A DNA stretch of 64,000 nt, from NCBI GenBank assembly GCA_963720375.1, contig CAVRFM010000006.1, positions 1 to 64,000 on the forward strand. Direction: 5' to 3'. Positions 41,678 through 51,210 of this stretch are shown one piece after another. The notes below the pieces were generated by a model. That model saw only the letters and a program-made list of their open reading frames with translations, was not told where the DNA came from and did no database searches. Origin of the DNA: JAPLHP01 sp963720375. Its GTDB lineage: Bacteria; Chloroflexota; Dehalococcoidia; UBA2247; RBG-13-53-26. Position numbers and translations under genes: made by a program. The first letter of the stretch is position 1. Every line of letters starts with the position of its first letter.

Positions 41678-42223
41678 CTATGTCCGGCGGATTTTCCTTC
41701 GGGCTGTCTTCAGCGCCTCCACCCCGTTGGCTGCCGAAGTCACTTTGTAGCCATGGACTTCCAGAAGCACCTTCAGCATGTACTGGTCCTGCTTGTTATC
41801 ATCGACGACAAGGACTGTTATCATATCTACCACCTGTACCACCTCCTCCTTCACGCGATGGGACAGGTACCGCTCAATTTCAGCAGCAAACGTATCCGGC
41901 TGGAACGGTTTCTCAATGTAGCCCGTGCAGCCGGCCGCCATTATCCGCTCCCGGTCGCCAGCCATGGCGTAGGAAGTCTCAGCTACAATAGGCACGTCGG
42001 CCAGCGCCGGGTTTTCCCTCAGCTCCCGCGCCACATCGTAGCCGTTCATGATAGGCAACTGGATGTCCAGGAGGATCAGCGCCGGTTTGACCTGGCCGGC
42101 AAGCGCAATGCCCTGACGGCCATCGCGCGCCGAAACCACCTCATACCCCTTCTTTTGCAGGATGATCGTCATGAGGTACAGGTTATGCTCATTGTCCTCG
42201 ATGATGAGTATCCTTTTCTTCAT
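41678..42223 (-). CDS. Tandem receiver domains, N-terminal part
   Basis: From ATG 42223: receiver 1 (RILIIEDNEHNLYLMTIILQ, LILLDIQLPIMNGYDVAREL, ETSYAMAGDRERIMAAGCTG, YIEKPFQPDTF) and, with no stop between, receiver 2 (MITVLVVDDNKQDQYMLKVL, starting about 41824), which runs into the frame of 39530-41647 after a one-base shift. Phospho-acceptor Asp in LLDIQLP is present. In the paralogous plus-strand cluster the two receivers are separate overlapping genes. Upstream (42224-42280) the sequence still encodes the last residues of a histidine kinase (REGKWNEEKDTHH), a remnant of a deleted partner. Confidence 0.82.
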   Translation of the reverse strand: MKKRILIIEDNEHNLYLMTIILQKKGYEVVSARDGRQGIALAGQVKPALILLDIQLPIMNGYDVARELRENPALADVPIVAETSYAMAGDRERIMAAGCTGYIEKPFQPDTFAAEIERYLSHRVKEEVVQVVDMITVLVVDDNKQDQYMLKVLLEVHGYKVTSAANGVEALKTARRKIRRT

Positions 42224-43016
42224 TCCATTTGCCTTCCCTGCCGACCGGCGGGAACGTTGCAAGAGTGATTCCCGGTGCCTTCTGGCTTCCGACTCCACTC
42301 TCACCGCCCAGGGTTCCGGAGCTCCCTTGCGGACGATGCCAATGGCTCTTTTCCTTGCCTTTTCCTCCACACCGTACCTCCAGCCCCTGGTTATTATCTG
42401 GCCAGTAAAGGGGCAGTGGCATGATTGTATCATGATAATTTCCTAAAATGCAATATGTACGATAAGAACTTATAAGTACTAAATGTATAGTTGCGTAATG
42501 GCTCCACCCCATTCAATTGCCATTCCTGTTTAGCGACCTGTCATTCTGCGACGAAGCAGGAATCCACTGCAGTGGGCGCTTCGCGAAGCGCCCTCAACGT
42601 TTCTGCCATTCCCAGCTCATGAGCATATGAGCTATCAGCCGTGGAGCGATTTCGAATTTCGGATCTCAAGAATAGTTGTTTCGGATGAGTTCAGACATGT
42701 CGGATTTAGGGTTTGGAAGAGCCCCAGAGTGAAGCGTCCGGGCTTGACAACAGAAAACCAGATACTACATAATAGCGGCGGCAAACGTTATCATATTAGT
42801 ACATATCCTACTAGAGCGGTGCTCCGATAATATATCGGTATCGGAACAACTCGTGAGGCAATAATGGCAGGTAAGGGCTCGCCCGGGGGGAAGGCTGGCA
42901 GCGGTCTAGCGGTGGAGTTCCTGCTGGGTAGTGCTCTTCAGAATGGTGAATCAGTCCTGTCTGTTTGTCTTTGAGGAGACCGTCGCGGGACTGAATCTGG
43001 GGGGACAAAGGGTGTC
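42224..43016. other. Divergent intergenic region between signalling clusters
   Basis: Contains the kinase-end remnant next to 42223, a family-1 palindrome (42574-42593), TCATTCTGCGACGAAGCAGG then AATCCACTGC (a repeat related to family 2), a promoter-like TTGACA at 42744 with TACATA at 42766, and a perfect palindrome CCGATA-ATA-TATCGG at 42824-42838 that could be an operator for the MEDS kinase gene. Confidence 0.5.
42744..42838 (+). promoter_or_regulatory. Promoter and palindrome upstream of MEDS kinase
   Basis: TTGACA (42744-42749), 16-base spacer, TACATA (42766-42771). The palindrome CCGATA-ATA-TATCGG follows at 42824-42838, with an extra TATCGG half-site behind it. The kinase gene starts at 43017. 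Confidence 0.45.
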
Positions 43017-43508
43017 ATGAACAAAGGAACGGTGAAAACAGGCATTGATATCATCGGTGATGTCCCCTGGGGCACCCACCTCTGCCAGTTCTACCGGACA
43101 AAGGACGATTTGATCGACATCCTGGTGCCCTATTTCAAGGCCGGCCTGGAAGGCAACGAATTCTGTCTGTGGGTTACGGCACTCCCCCTCACCGAAGAGG
43201 ATGCCCGCGAAGCAATGGCACAGGCTATGCCCGATTTTGGCCGGTATGTGGAAAAGGGCCAGATCGAGATCGTGCCCTATGACCGGTGGTATCTCAGAGA
43301 CGGCGTTTTCGATTCGGAACGGGTCATCGGCAGCTGGTTTGACAAGCTGGATGGCGCTCTGGCCAGGGGCTACTCCGGCATGAGGCTAACGGGTAACATA
43401 GCGTGGCTCAAGAAAAGCGATTGGGGACGGTTCATTGATTACGAGGAGAAAATTGCAGGATTCTATCCCCCGTCATCCCATTGTAGGTCTTTGCTCCTAC
43501 CGTCTTAG
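43017..43508 (+). CDS. MEDS-domain sensor, N-terminal fragment
   Basis: MEDS (methanogen/methylotroph DcmR sensory) domain: GDVPWGTHLCQFYRTKDDLI, LVPYFKAGLEGNEFCLWVTA, DRWYLRDGVFDSERVIGSWF. DcmR-type domains sense C1 or hydrocarbon-related signals in some organisms. The frame is lost near 43460 (one extra base in GGATTCTATCCCCC) and the domain finishes in the next frame (FIPRHPIVGLCSYRL-like). The ATG 43017 start is supported by the domain beginning directly. Confidence 0.82.
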   Translation: MNKGTVKTGIDIIGDVPWGTHLCQFYRTKDDLIDILVPYFKAGLEGNEFCLWVTALPLTEEDAREAMAQAMPDFGRYVEKGQIEIVPYDRWYLRDGVFDSERVIGSWFDKLDGALARGYSGMRLTGNIAWLKKSDWGRFIDYEEKIAGFYPPSSHCRSLLLPS

Positions 43509-44805
43509 CAGAGTCGGGATAGCCGAAGCCATCGATGTGGTCAAGAACCACCACTTTGCTCTTGTAAAGCGGAACGGCAAATGGGAACTCGTCGAGAACT
43601 CCGATCACGGCAGGATGGAGAAGACGCTGAAGGAGCTGGGCAAGGAGCGCCGGCCGCGGGTCTCATTCAAGGGCACACGCGATGGCATGCTTATCGTCGA
43701 TGCCGAAACCATGAAGGTAGAGCTGGCCAATGAGGCTGCTGCCAGAATCTGCGGATTCGATTCTGCAGAGGACATGGTTGGACTGAATCTATTCTCCCTC
43801 CTTCGCATGGGCGATAGAGAGCGGGTTATCAAACTGGCGAACCGGAATGTGCCTGAGAAGGGCCTCCATAAGGTGAAGGAACTTCGGACATTGACAGAGG
43901 ATGGCAGGGAGATCTGGATCAGCACTCTTGGCAGGAGGATCGAATACCAGGGCAGATCGGCATTTCTGGTCTTTATGAGAGATATCACTGAGCGCACCAG
44001 GGTGGAAGAGGAGTTGCGGGCATTGGAGAAAGAAAATCGTCTGCTGGTGGAGAACGCCGGTGAGATCATCATTGTGGTGCAGGATAAGAGGCTGAAGTTT
44101 GTTAACCACAAAGCCGCGGCGATATCAGGTTATTCAGATAAAGAGATGACCTCCAGGCCCTTTGCGGATTTCATCCATCCTGATGACCGGCAGATGGTAA
44201 CGGATCTCTATTTCAAGAAGCTAAAGGGCGAGGAAACTCCCCCTGATGCAACCTTCAGAGTCATTGCTAAAGACGGTAAGGTTATATGGTCAGAGCTCAA
44301 GTCGGTTCTCTTCACCTGGGAAGCGAAACCGGCTGTCTGGTGTTTTCTGAATGACGTCACCGAACACAAACAGGCAGAGGAGGCGTTGAGGGCTTCGGAA
44401 GAGAGAAACCGCCTGCTGGTAGAGAATGCCATTGAAGGCATTGCGGTGATTCAGGATGGGGAGTTGGTCTTTGCCAATCCCCAGGTCATCGAGGTCATGG
44501 GCTACCCGGAGGCAGGGCAGTCCTCCAGACCCGTGACGGAGTTGATCCATCCTGATGATCGGCAGATGGTGATGGAACGCCTTCTTGGCGTGCTGGGGGG
44601 TCAAGACAGGCCTGGCATTTTCTCTTTCAGAATCCTTGATAAAGAGGGCCAGACGAGGTGGGTGGAAGCCAACCTGGTCTCATTCAACTGGAACGGCAGG
44701 CCGGCCATCTTAAGTCAGGTGGAAGACGTCACCGAACACAAAGTGGCGGATGAAGAGATTCGCCATCTGGCTAACACCACCCCGGTACTGGTAGAGTTCA
44801 TCTGA
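43435..44805 (+). CDS. Multi-PAS sensor kinase, fragment 2
   Basis: Continuation of the MEDS protein: the end of MEDS (HPIVGLCSYRLSRVGIAEAI, VVKNHHFALVKRNGKWELVE) and then three complete PAS domains (GTRDGMLIVDAETMKVELAN; VENAGEIIIVVQDKRLKFVN; VENAIEGIAVIQDGELVFAN), each closing with a D.TE[R/H]K.AEEE-type linker. A fourth PAS begins (NTTPVLVEFI) but is cut by a frameshift. The apparent start is internal. Confidence 0.8.
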   Translation: MITRRKLQDSIPRHPIVGLCSYRLSRVGIAEAIDVVKNHHFALVKRNGKWELVENSDHGRMEKTLKELGKERRPRVSFKGTRDGMLIVDAETMKVELANEAAARICGFDSAEDMVGLNLFSLLRMGDRERVIKLANRNVPEKGLHKVKELRTLTEDGREIWISTLGRRIEYQGRSAFLVFMRDITERTRVEEELRALEKENRLLVENAGEIIIVVQDKRLKFVNHKAAAISGYSDKEMTSRPFADFIHPDDRQMVTDLYFKKLKGEETPPDATFRVIAKDGKVIWSELKSVLFTWEAKPAVWCFLNDVTEHKQAEEALRASEERNRLLVENAIEGIAVIQDGELVFANPQVIEVMGYPEAGQSSRPVTELIHPDDRQMVMERLLGVLGGQDRPGIFSFRILDKEGQTRWVEANLVSFNWNGRPAILSQVEDVTEHKVADEEIRHLANTTPVLVEFI

Positions 44806-45220
44806 AGGCGAGGTGCTTTTCATCAACCCTGCGATGCATAAGTCCATCCAGCAATGGCCATCATGATCCCGCCAGATTATCCCTTTGAATGGCCAGACCT
44901 CACCCGACAGTTGCGGAAAGTAGACGTCCAGGAGCTCCAACTCGCCGGGCGGATTTTCGAGGAGCGATCTGCTTTACCCCGAGTTCCAACTTTGCGGATT
45001 TATCAACGGATATCACGGGCGCAAAGGTAGAGGAGGAACTGAGGGCTTCAGAGGAGAATATCGTCTGCTGGTAGAGAACGCCTATGAAATGATTGTAGTG
45101 GTCAGGATGGTAAGGTGTCTTTACGAATCCCCAATGTGCGCAGGTGTTCGGCTATACGGAAGAAGAGATGGCTGCCAGACCCTTTATAGAGTTCATTCAC
45201 CCTGACAATCAGGGACAGCG
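44806..45220 (+). pseudogene. Frameshifted PAS region
   Basis: Between two clean PAS-coding segments, pieces of at least two more PAS domains can be read only by switching frames several times (for example LLVENAYEMIVVV near 45060 and FGYTEEEMAARPF near 45145). At least three single-base lesions lie within 415 bases, the densest cluster in the window. Confidence 0.6.
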
Positions 45221-46258
45221 ATGGAATACTACACCAAGAGGCTGGAGGGCAAGGAAGTCCCCAGCGCCTATTCTCTCAGAATCATGGACAAAGAGGGCAA
45301 CGCAAAGTGGACGGAGGCCAATACGGTCTTGCTCACCTGGAAGGGAAGGCCGGCTATCCTGGGTCTGGTAACCGACGTCACCGAGCGCAAGAGGGCGGAG
45401 GAGTCCCTCGCAGAGAGCGAGAAACGCTACCGCTTTATAGCCGAGAATGTGTCAGACGTCATCTGGGCCATCGATACGAACCTGCGGCTTACCTATTTCA
45501 GCCCCTCCATCACCAAGATGAATGGCTACAGCGTCGAGGAAAACATGGCCCGTGGGATAGAAAAGAGCTTGAGTCCTGCCTCCCTTGAAGCCGTCTCAGG
45601 GATAGTCATGAGAGAATTGGCAAAGAAAGGCAAGCCAAACACGGCCACACTGCTGACTCCGGTGACGGCGGAGATAGAACACAAGGACGGCTCCAAAATC
45701 TGGGCCGAGTCTGCGGGGACCCTGCTGCGTGATTCAGATGGAAAGCCTGTTGAGATTGTGGGAGTACTGCGCGATATCACCGAGCGCAAGAAGGCAGAGG
45801 AGGAACTGCAACGTAAGGAACAACACTTCCGGGCGCTGATAGAGAATTCTTCCGATGGCATTGCTGTCGTAAACCGTGATGGAAGCAGCCGCTACATCAG
45901 TCCATCCCTCGCGCGTATGCTGGGATACGATTTAGGAGAACGGATTGTAATGAGCATGTTGAATCGTGTTCATCCGGATGATATCAAGCTGGTATCTGAT
46001 ACCTTCACCCGGTTGGCACAGAATCCGGGTACCACGATGCGGGCTGAGGTAAGGGTCCAGCACAAGGACGGCACATGGCGTACGGTCGAGGCTACGGGCA
46101 CTGCTCTTCTCCACGATCCGGCTGTTGATGGCATTGTCGTCAACGTCCGTGATATCACCGAGCGCAAGAAGGTAGAGGAGGAACTGCAACATCAAGGAAC
46201 AACACTTCCGGGCACTCATAGAGAACTCTTCAGATGGTATCTCAGTCGTAGACCGTAA
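45221..46258 (+). CDS. Multi-PAS sensor kinase, fragment 3
   Basis: End of one PAS (EYYTKRLEGKEVPSAYSLRI) plus two complete ones (FIAENVSDVIWAIDTNLRLT, ALIENSSDGIAVVNRDGSSR) with DITERKKAEEEL linkers. The frame is lost near 46190, where an extra base disrupts EELQ..EQHFRAL. Confidence 0.78.
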   Translation: MEYYTKRLEGKEVPSAYSLRIMDKEGNAKWTEANTVLLTWKGRPAILGLVTDVTERKRAEESLAESEKRYRFIAENVSDVIWAIDTNLRLTYFSPSITKMNGYSVEENMARGIEKSLSPASLEAVSGIVMRELAKKGKPNTATLLTPVTAEIEHKDGSKIWAESAGTLLRDSDGKPVEIVGVLRDITERKKAEEELQRKEQHFRALIENSSDGIAVVNRDGSSRYISPSLARMLGYDLGERIVMSMLNRVHPDDIKLVSDTFTRLAQNPGTTMRAEVRVQHKDGTWRTVEATGTALLHDPAVDGIVVNVRDITERKKVEEELQHQGTTLPGTHRELFRWYLSRRP

Positions 46259-46295
46259 TGGAACCGTTCTATACAACAGTCCATCCATCGGGCGT

Positions 46296-48128
46296 ATGTT
46301 AGGATTCACACCCGAAGAACGAATTGGCCGCAACATGTTGGCGTTCGTTCATCCGGATGATATCCAGCTTGTATCTGATACCTTTGTCAGGTCGCTGCAG
46401 AATCCAGGTATTACTATGCAGATTGAGGTGCGCCTCCAGCACAAAGACAGTACCTGGCGCACAATCGAGATCGCAGCCATTAACCTCCTTCATGATCCGT
46501 CTGTTGAGGGCATTGTCGTCAACGTCCGTGATATCACCGAGCGCAAGAAGGCAGAGGAGGAAATACAACGTCAGCAGAAACACTTCAGGGCGCTCATAGA
46601 GAACGCTTCAGACGCTATAACAATCGCAGGTGCTGATGGAACAATCAGCTACGAGAGCCCATCATGCGAGCGTATGTCGGGATTCAAGCCGGAGGAACGC
46701 ATCGGTGCCAACATGATCGAACGCGTTCATCCGGATGATATCAAGCTTCTATCTGATACCTTCTCCCGGTTGATACAGCATCCGGGTAGCACCATGCGGG
46801 ATGAGATACGGCTCCGGCACAAAGACGGCACATGGCTCACAGTTGAGGCTACGGTCACCAATCTTCTTCATGATCCCGCTGTCAATGGCGTTGTGGTCAA
46901 TCTCCGCAACATCACCGCGCGCAAGAGGGCTGAGGAGGCACTACGGGAATACGGGCACAAAATCAGGGCCATTTTTGACGGTGCATATGATGGATTCATT
47001 AGCGTGGACTGCCAAAGCAGGAAGTTCTTTGAACCAAATAGAAGAATGATTGAGATGCTGGGATATGAATCTGAAGAAGAAATGAAGGATCTCACAGTCT
47101 CGGATATACATCCCGAGAAAGACCTGCCATACATTCTGGGAGAGTTTGAAAAACACGTGAAGAGAGAGATTTCACAATCTGAAGATATGCCTGTGAAAAG
47201 AAAGGATGGCAGCGTTTTCCTTGCTTCCATCAGTTCATCCCCGGTAACCATAGCCGGGAAGACGTATCTATCGTGCATCTTTAGAGATATCACCGAGCGC
47301 AAGAGGATCGAGGACGAACTGAGGGTATACCGCGAACATCTGGAGGATCTGGTGGAGGAGCGCACGGCAGAGCTGGTGATCGCCAAAGAAAGGGCCGAAG
47401 AAGCCGACCGGATCAAGTCAACCTTCCTGGCAGCCATGTCCCACGAGCTGCGCACCCCGCTCAACTCCATCATTGGTTTCAGCGGCATCATGCTGCAGGG
47501 CCTGGCCGGTCCCCTGAATCCCGAACAGACCAAGCAGTTGAAGATGGTACAAAGCAGCGGCCAGCACCTGCTGGCGATCATCAACGACATCATAGATATC
47601 TCCAGGATTGAAGCCGGGCGGATTGAACCCCACCCTGAGCTGTTTGAACTGCGTCAACAGATCGACGAGACCATAGCGGCGATTAAACCCATGGCCGATG
47701 AGAAGAATCTCACTCTGGTGGCTGAGGTGGCACCGGAGGTGGGCCATATTAACAGCGATCCGCGCCGGGTGTCACAGATTCTCCTGAATCTCGTCGGCAA
47801 TGCCATCAAGTTCACGGACAGGGGTGGAGTGCGCGTCGAATGCAGGCATAGCGGCGGCCGGGTGGAGATACGCATTGCAGACACAGGCATCGGCATCAAG
47901 CCGGAGGACATGAAGTATATCTTCCAGACTTTCCGGCAGATTGACAATGGCCTGACCCGCCTGAGGGAGGGCAGCGGACTGGGGCTGGCTATCTGCAAGG
48001 GGTTGGCCGAGCTTCTGGGCGGTGAGATCCGGGTGGAGAGCGAATTCGGGGTGGGCAGTACCTTTACGTTGATCCTGCCCATCAGCAGGGAAGGCAAATG
48101 GAATGAAGAAAAGGATACTCATCATTGA
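46296..48128 (+). CDS. Multi-PAS sensor histidine kinase, C-terminal part
   Basis: 610 codons. Three PAS domains (first one lacking its N-terminal strand; ALIENASDAITIAGADGTIS; AIFDGAYDGFISVDCQSRKF), a coiled coil (EERTAELVIAKERAEEADRI), HisKA with the phospho-accepting His in AMSHELRTPLNSIIGF, and HATPase_c with the N box LVGNAIKFTDRGG, the G1 box ADTGIGIKPEDM and the G2 box GSGLGLAI. With fragments from 43017 onward this makes one MEDS-PASn-kinase of roughly 1,700 residues with about ten PAS domains. Its 3' end overlaps the next receiver gene by 26 bases. Confidence 0.88.
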   Translation: MLGFTPEERIGRNMLAFVHPDDIQLVSDTFVRSLQNPGITMQIEVRLQHKDSTWRTIEIAAINLLHDPSVEGIVVNVRDITERKKAEEEIQRQQKHFRALIENASDAITIAGADGTISYESPSCERMSGFKPEERIGANMIERVHPDDIKLLSDTFSRLIQHPGSTMRDEIRLRHKDGTWLTVEATVTNLLHDPAVNGVVVNLRNITARKRAEEALREYGHKIRAIFDGAYDGFISVDCQSRKFFEPNRRMIEMLGYESEEEMKDLTVSDIHPEKDLPYILGEFEKHVKREISQSEDMPVKRKDGSVFLASISSSPVTIAGKTYLSCIFRDITERKRIEDELRVYREHLEDLVEERTAELVIAKERAEEADRIKSTFLAAMSHELRTPLNSIIGFSGIMLQGLAGPLNPEQTKQLKMVQSSGQHLLAIINDIIDISRIEAGRIEPHPELFELRQQIDETIAAIKPMADEKNLTLVAEVAPEVGHINSDPRRVSQILLNLVGNAIKFTDRGGVRVECRHSGGRVEIRIADTGIGIKPEDMKYIFQTFRQIDNGLTRLREGSGLGLAICKGLAELLGGEIRVESEFGVGSTFTLILPISREGKWNEEKDTHH

Positions 48129-48447
48129 GGACAACGAGCATAACCTGTACCTCATGACGTTCATCCTGGAAAAGAAGGGGTACGAGGTGGTTTCGGCGCG
48201 CGATGGCCGTCAGGGCATTGCGCTTGCCGGACAGGCCAAACCGGCGCTGATCCTCCTCGACATCCAGTTGCCCATCCAGAACGGCTATTCTCTGTCGCGG
48301 GAGCTGAGGCGAACCCCGGCGCTCGCCGGCGTCCCTATCGTAGCCGTGACTTCCTACGCCATGGCTGGCGACCGGGACCGGATACTGGCGGCCGGCTGCA
48401 CGGGCTGCATTGAGAAGCCGATCAAGACGGATACGTTTCGCTGCTGA
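48103..48447 (+). CDS. Single-domain response regulator (frameshifted end)
   Basis: Receiver domain: RILIIEDNEHNLYLMTFILE, LILLDIQLPIQNGYSLSREL (acceptor Asp), TSYAMAGDRDRILAAGCTGC, IEKP. The end is altered by one extra base in TTTCGCTGCTG; the minus-strand paralogue reads TTTGCTGCTG and continues TFAAEIERYL. Corrected, the gene ends near 48515. It overlaps the kinase upstream, its likely phosphodonor. Confidence 0.85.
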   Translation: MKKRILIIEDNEHNLYLMTFILEKKGYEVVSARDGRQGIALAGQAKPALILLDIQLPIQNGYSLSRELRRTPALAGVPIVAVTSYAMAGDRDRILAAGCTGCIEKPIKTDTFRC

Positions 48448-48491
48448 AATTGAGCGATACCTGTCCAACTGCCCGGGAGATGAGAGGGATT

Positions 48492-49538
48492 ATGAGCACA
48501 ATTCTGATTGTTGACGATAACAAGCAAGGTCTGTACATGCTGAGGGTGCTGCTGGAAGGCCACGGCTACAAGGTGGCTTCGGCAGCCAACGGGGCGGAGG
48601 CGCTCCAGGAAGCCCGGGGGAATCCGCCGGACCTGGTACTCTCCGACATCCTCATGCCGGTCATGGACGGCTTTACCCTGTGCCGCGAGTGGAAGAGGGA
48701 CAAGCATCTGAAGAAGATCCCCTTTGTCTTCTACACCGCTATCCATACCGATCCCAGGGACCAGAAACTGGCCCTGGACCTGGGTGCTGAGAGGTTCATT
48801 GTCAAGCCAAGTGCCCCCGAGAAATTCATAGAACAGGTGAAGCAGGTTCTGGAAGAGCACCGGCGAGGCAGCCTTGTTCCCTCACAAAAAGCGCCGCCAA
48901 AGGAAGAAGTCTTTCTGCAGAGATATAACGAAGCCCTCGTCCGCAAGCTCGAAGAGAACGTATTGCAGCTTGAGGAGACAAACCGGGGTCTGGTGCAGGA
49001 GATCGCCGAGCGCAAGCGGGCTGAAGAGGCGCTGGGGGTTTCGGAAGAGCGATACCGCCTGCTGATAGAGAACGCCAACGAAGGGGTTTTGGTGGTTCAG
49101 CATGGTAAGGTGGTCTTTGCCAATCGCAAAGCCGGCGAGATCGCAGGCTATTCGGGGGTAGAGCTGACCTCCAGGCCCTTTGCAGAGTTCCTTCCCCCTG
49201 ATGATCGGCAGATGGTGATGGAACGTTATCTTAATGGGCTGAAGGGCGAGAAGGTCCCCCGCGTTCTTGATTTCAGAATCATTGATAAAGAGGGTAATAC
49301 GAAGTGGGTGGAGGCCAATGGGGTCGTGTTTACCTGGGAGGGAAGGCCGGCTGTTCTAGCCCTTATAACCGATATCACCGGGCGCAGGCTGGCCGAGGAC
49401 CAGATCCGGTCTTCCGAACTGCGTTACCGGCGGCTTTTTGAATCGGCCGAGGATGGCATATTGATCCTGGATGCCGACACCGGCCGGATAACCGACGTCA
49501 ATGCATTTCTGATAAACCTCCTGGGCTATTCAATATGA
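48492..49538 (+). CDS. Receiver-PAS hybrid kinase, N-terminal part
   Basis: ATG 48492: receiver (STILIVDDNKQGLYMLRVLL, LVLSDILMPVMDGFTLCREW, FYTAIHTDPRDQKLALDLGA, RFIVKP), a coiled coil (ALVRKLEENVLQLEETNRGL), then PAS (LLIENANEGVLVVQHGKVVF) and the start of a second PAS (LFESAEDGILILDADTGRIT). The frame ends at LLGYSI; the next frame continues as EEFLGKNVWEISPF. Closely similar to the HD-GYP protein at 39530-41647 in the receiver and linker. Confidence 0.85.
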   Translation: MSTILIVDDNKQGLYMLRVLLEGHGYKVASAANGAEALQEARGNPPDLVLSDILMPVMDGFTLCREWKRDKHLKKIPFVFYTAIHTDPRDQKLALDLGAERFIVKPSAPEKFIEQVKQVLEEHRRGSLVPSQKAPPKEEVFLQRYNEALVRKLEENVLQLEETNRGLVQEIAERKRAEEALGVSEERYRLLIENANEGVLVVQHGKVVFANRKAGEIAGYSGVELTSRPFAEFLPPDDRQMVMERYLNGLKGEKVPRVLDFRIIDKEGNTKWVEANGVVFTWEGRPAVLALITDITGRRLAEDQIRSSELRYRRLFESAEDGILILDADTGRITDVNAFLINLLGYSI

Positions 49539-49590
49539 GGAGTTCCTGGGGAAGAACGTCTGGGAGATCAGTCCCTTCAAGGATATTGCC

Positions 49591-51210
49591 TTGAATCAGG
49601 AGGCTTTTCAGGAATTGCAGAGGAAGGGGTATATCCGCTATGAGCATCTGCCGCTGGAGACCAAGGATGGAAGGCAGGCCGAGGTGGAATTTGTCAGCAA
49701 TGTCTATCTGGTGAACGGCAAGGGAGTCATTCAATGCAATGTCCGTGACATCACCAAACGCAGGATGGCTGAGGAGGCATTGCACGAGGCGCAGGACAGG
49801 TCACAAAAATACCTGGATATAGCTGCCGTTATGCTGATAGCCCTCGACGAAGAGGGCAGGATTGCCCTGATAAACCGGAAAGGATGTATGGTCCTGGGCT
49901 ATGAAGAGGCGGAGCTTGTCGGCAAGCGCTGGTTCGATACCTGCGTACCGGGGCAGGTCAGGGATGAAGTGCGCCTTGTTTTCCAGAGGTTGATAGCTGG
50001 AGAAGTCGAGGCTGTTGAATCCAATGAAAGCCTGGTGGTAACCAAAGGGGGAGGAGAAAGGGTCATCGCCTGGCATCATATTCTTTTGAGGGATGAAGCA
50101 GGCAGGGTCATTGGCAGCCTCAGCTCAGGAGAAGACATCACCGAGCGCAAGCAAGCACAGGAAACAATAAGGGAATCGGAAGAGCGGCTGAAGATACTAT
50201 TTGAATTTGCTCCCGATGCCTATTATCTGAGTGACCTGGAAGGAAACTTCATCGATGGGAGCAGGGCTGCAGAGCAGGTCATGGGTTATAAGAGGGAAGA
50301 ACTGATCGGCAAGAATTTCTTCAAGCTGGGGCTGATGTCTCCGGATCAGGCCCCAAGGGCGGCGGCATTGCTGGCCCGGAATACCCTGCATCAACCCACC
50401 GGGCCGGATGAGTTCATCTTGAACCGGAAGGATAGCAGCCAGGTTACCGTGGAGATCAATACATTCCCTGTAACTATCAAAGGGAAGGCCCTGGTATTGG
50501 GCATTGCCCGCGATATCACCAAACGCAAGGAGGCGGAGGAGGAACTGAGGCACCTTTCCCGTCGCCTCGTCTCACTGCAGGAAGACGAACGACGCATGAT
50601 TGCCCGCGAGTTGCACGACGAGGTGGGCCAGTCCATGACGGTACTCAAACTCTTTCTGGACAGGGCTTCACCCGCAGAGCTTGGCGGAAATGGGGCTGAA
50701 CTGCGTACGGCCCGGGAAACATTACGCGACCTGATGACACAGATACGGAATATATCGCTGGAACTCCGGCCAACTATGCTGGATGACCTTGGCCTGCTGC
50801 CGACCCTGCTGTGGCATTTCAAGCACTACACTGCCCGAACGCATGTGCAGGTCGATTTCAAACATGCGGGGCTGAGGAGAAAGCTGCCGCCGGATGTCGT
50901 CAGCACCGCCTACCGCATTGTTCAGGAAGCGCTGACGAATGTGGCACGCCATGCGCAGGTGAGTGAGGTGATGGTCTATATTCACGCCGGGCGTGATGCG
51001 CTTGTCCTGGAGATAGAAGACCAGGGCGCCGGCTTTGACACTGACAGGAAGTCTTCCAGAAGCATAGGCCTCAGCAGCATGCGCGAGCGCGTGCTCGCCC
51101 TGAATGGCAGGCTGGTAGTACAATCCATCCCCGGGAAAGGTACTTCTTTGATGGTCGAACTGCCTCTGCCGGCAAAGCGGAGGAAAACGAAAAAGGAGAC
51201 AAGCCCATGA
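49591..51210 (+). CDS. PAS / NarX-type histidine kinase, C-terminal part
   Basis: Continues the protein begun at 48492. End of PAS 2, then two more PAS domains (YLDIAAVMLIALDEEGRIAL; LFEFAPDAYYLSDLEGNFID), a HisKA_3 dimerisation domain with the His in RMIARELHDEVGQSMTVLKL, and a HATPase (AYRIVQEALTNVARHAQVSE, LSSMRERVLALNGRL). HisKA_3 kinases pair with NarL-type regulators, and one follows with a 4-base ATGA overlap. The ATG at 49591 is internal. Confidence 0.9.
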   Translation: MNQEAFQELQRKGYIRYEHLPLETKDGRQAEVEFVSNVYLVNGKGVIQCNVRDITKRRMAEEALHEAQDRSQKYLDIAAVMLIALDEEGRIALINRKGCMVLGYEEAELVGKRWFDTCVPGQVRDEVRLVFQRLIAGEVEAVESNESLVVTKGGGERVIAWHHILLRDEAGRVIGSLSSGEDITERKQAQETIRESEERLKILFEFAPDAYYLSDLEGNFIDGSRAAEQVMGYKREELIGKNFFKLGLMSPDQAPRAAALLARNTLHQPTGPDEFILNRKDSSQVTVEINTFPVTIKGKALVLGIARDITKRKEAEEELRHLSRRLVSLQEDERRMIARELHDEVGQSMTVLKLFLDRASPAELGGNGAELRTARETLRDLMTQIRNISLELRPTMLDDLGLLPTLLWHFKHYTARTHVQVDFKHAGLRRKLPPDVVSTAYRIVQEALTNVARHAQVSEVMVYIHAGRDALVLEIEDQGAGFDTDRKSSRSIGLSSMRERVLALNGRLVVQSIPGKGTSLMVELPLPAKRRKTKKETSP

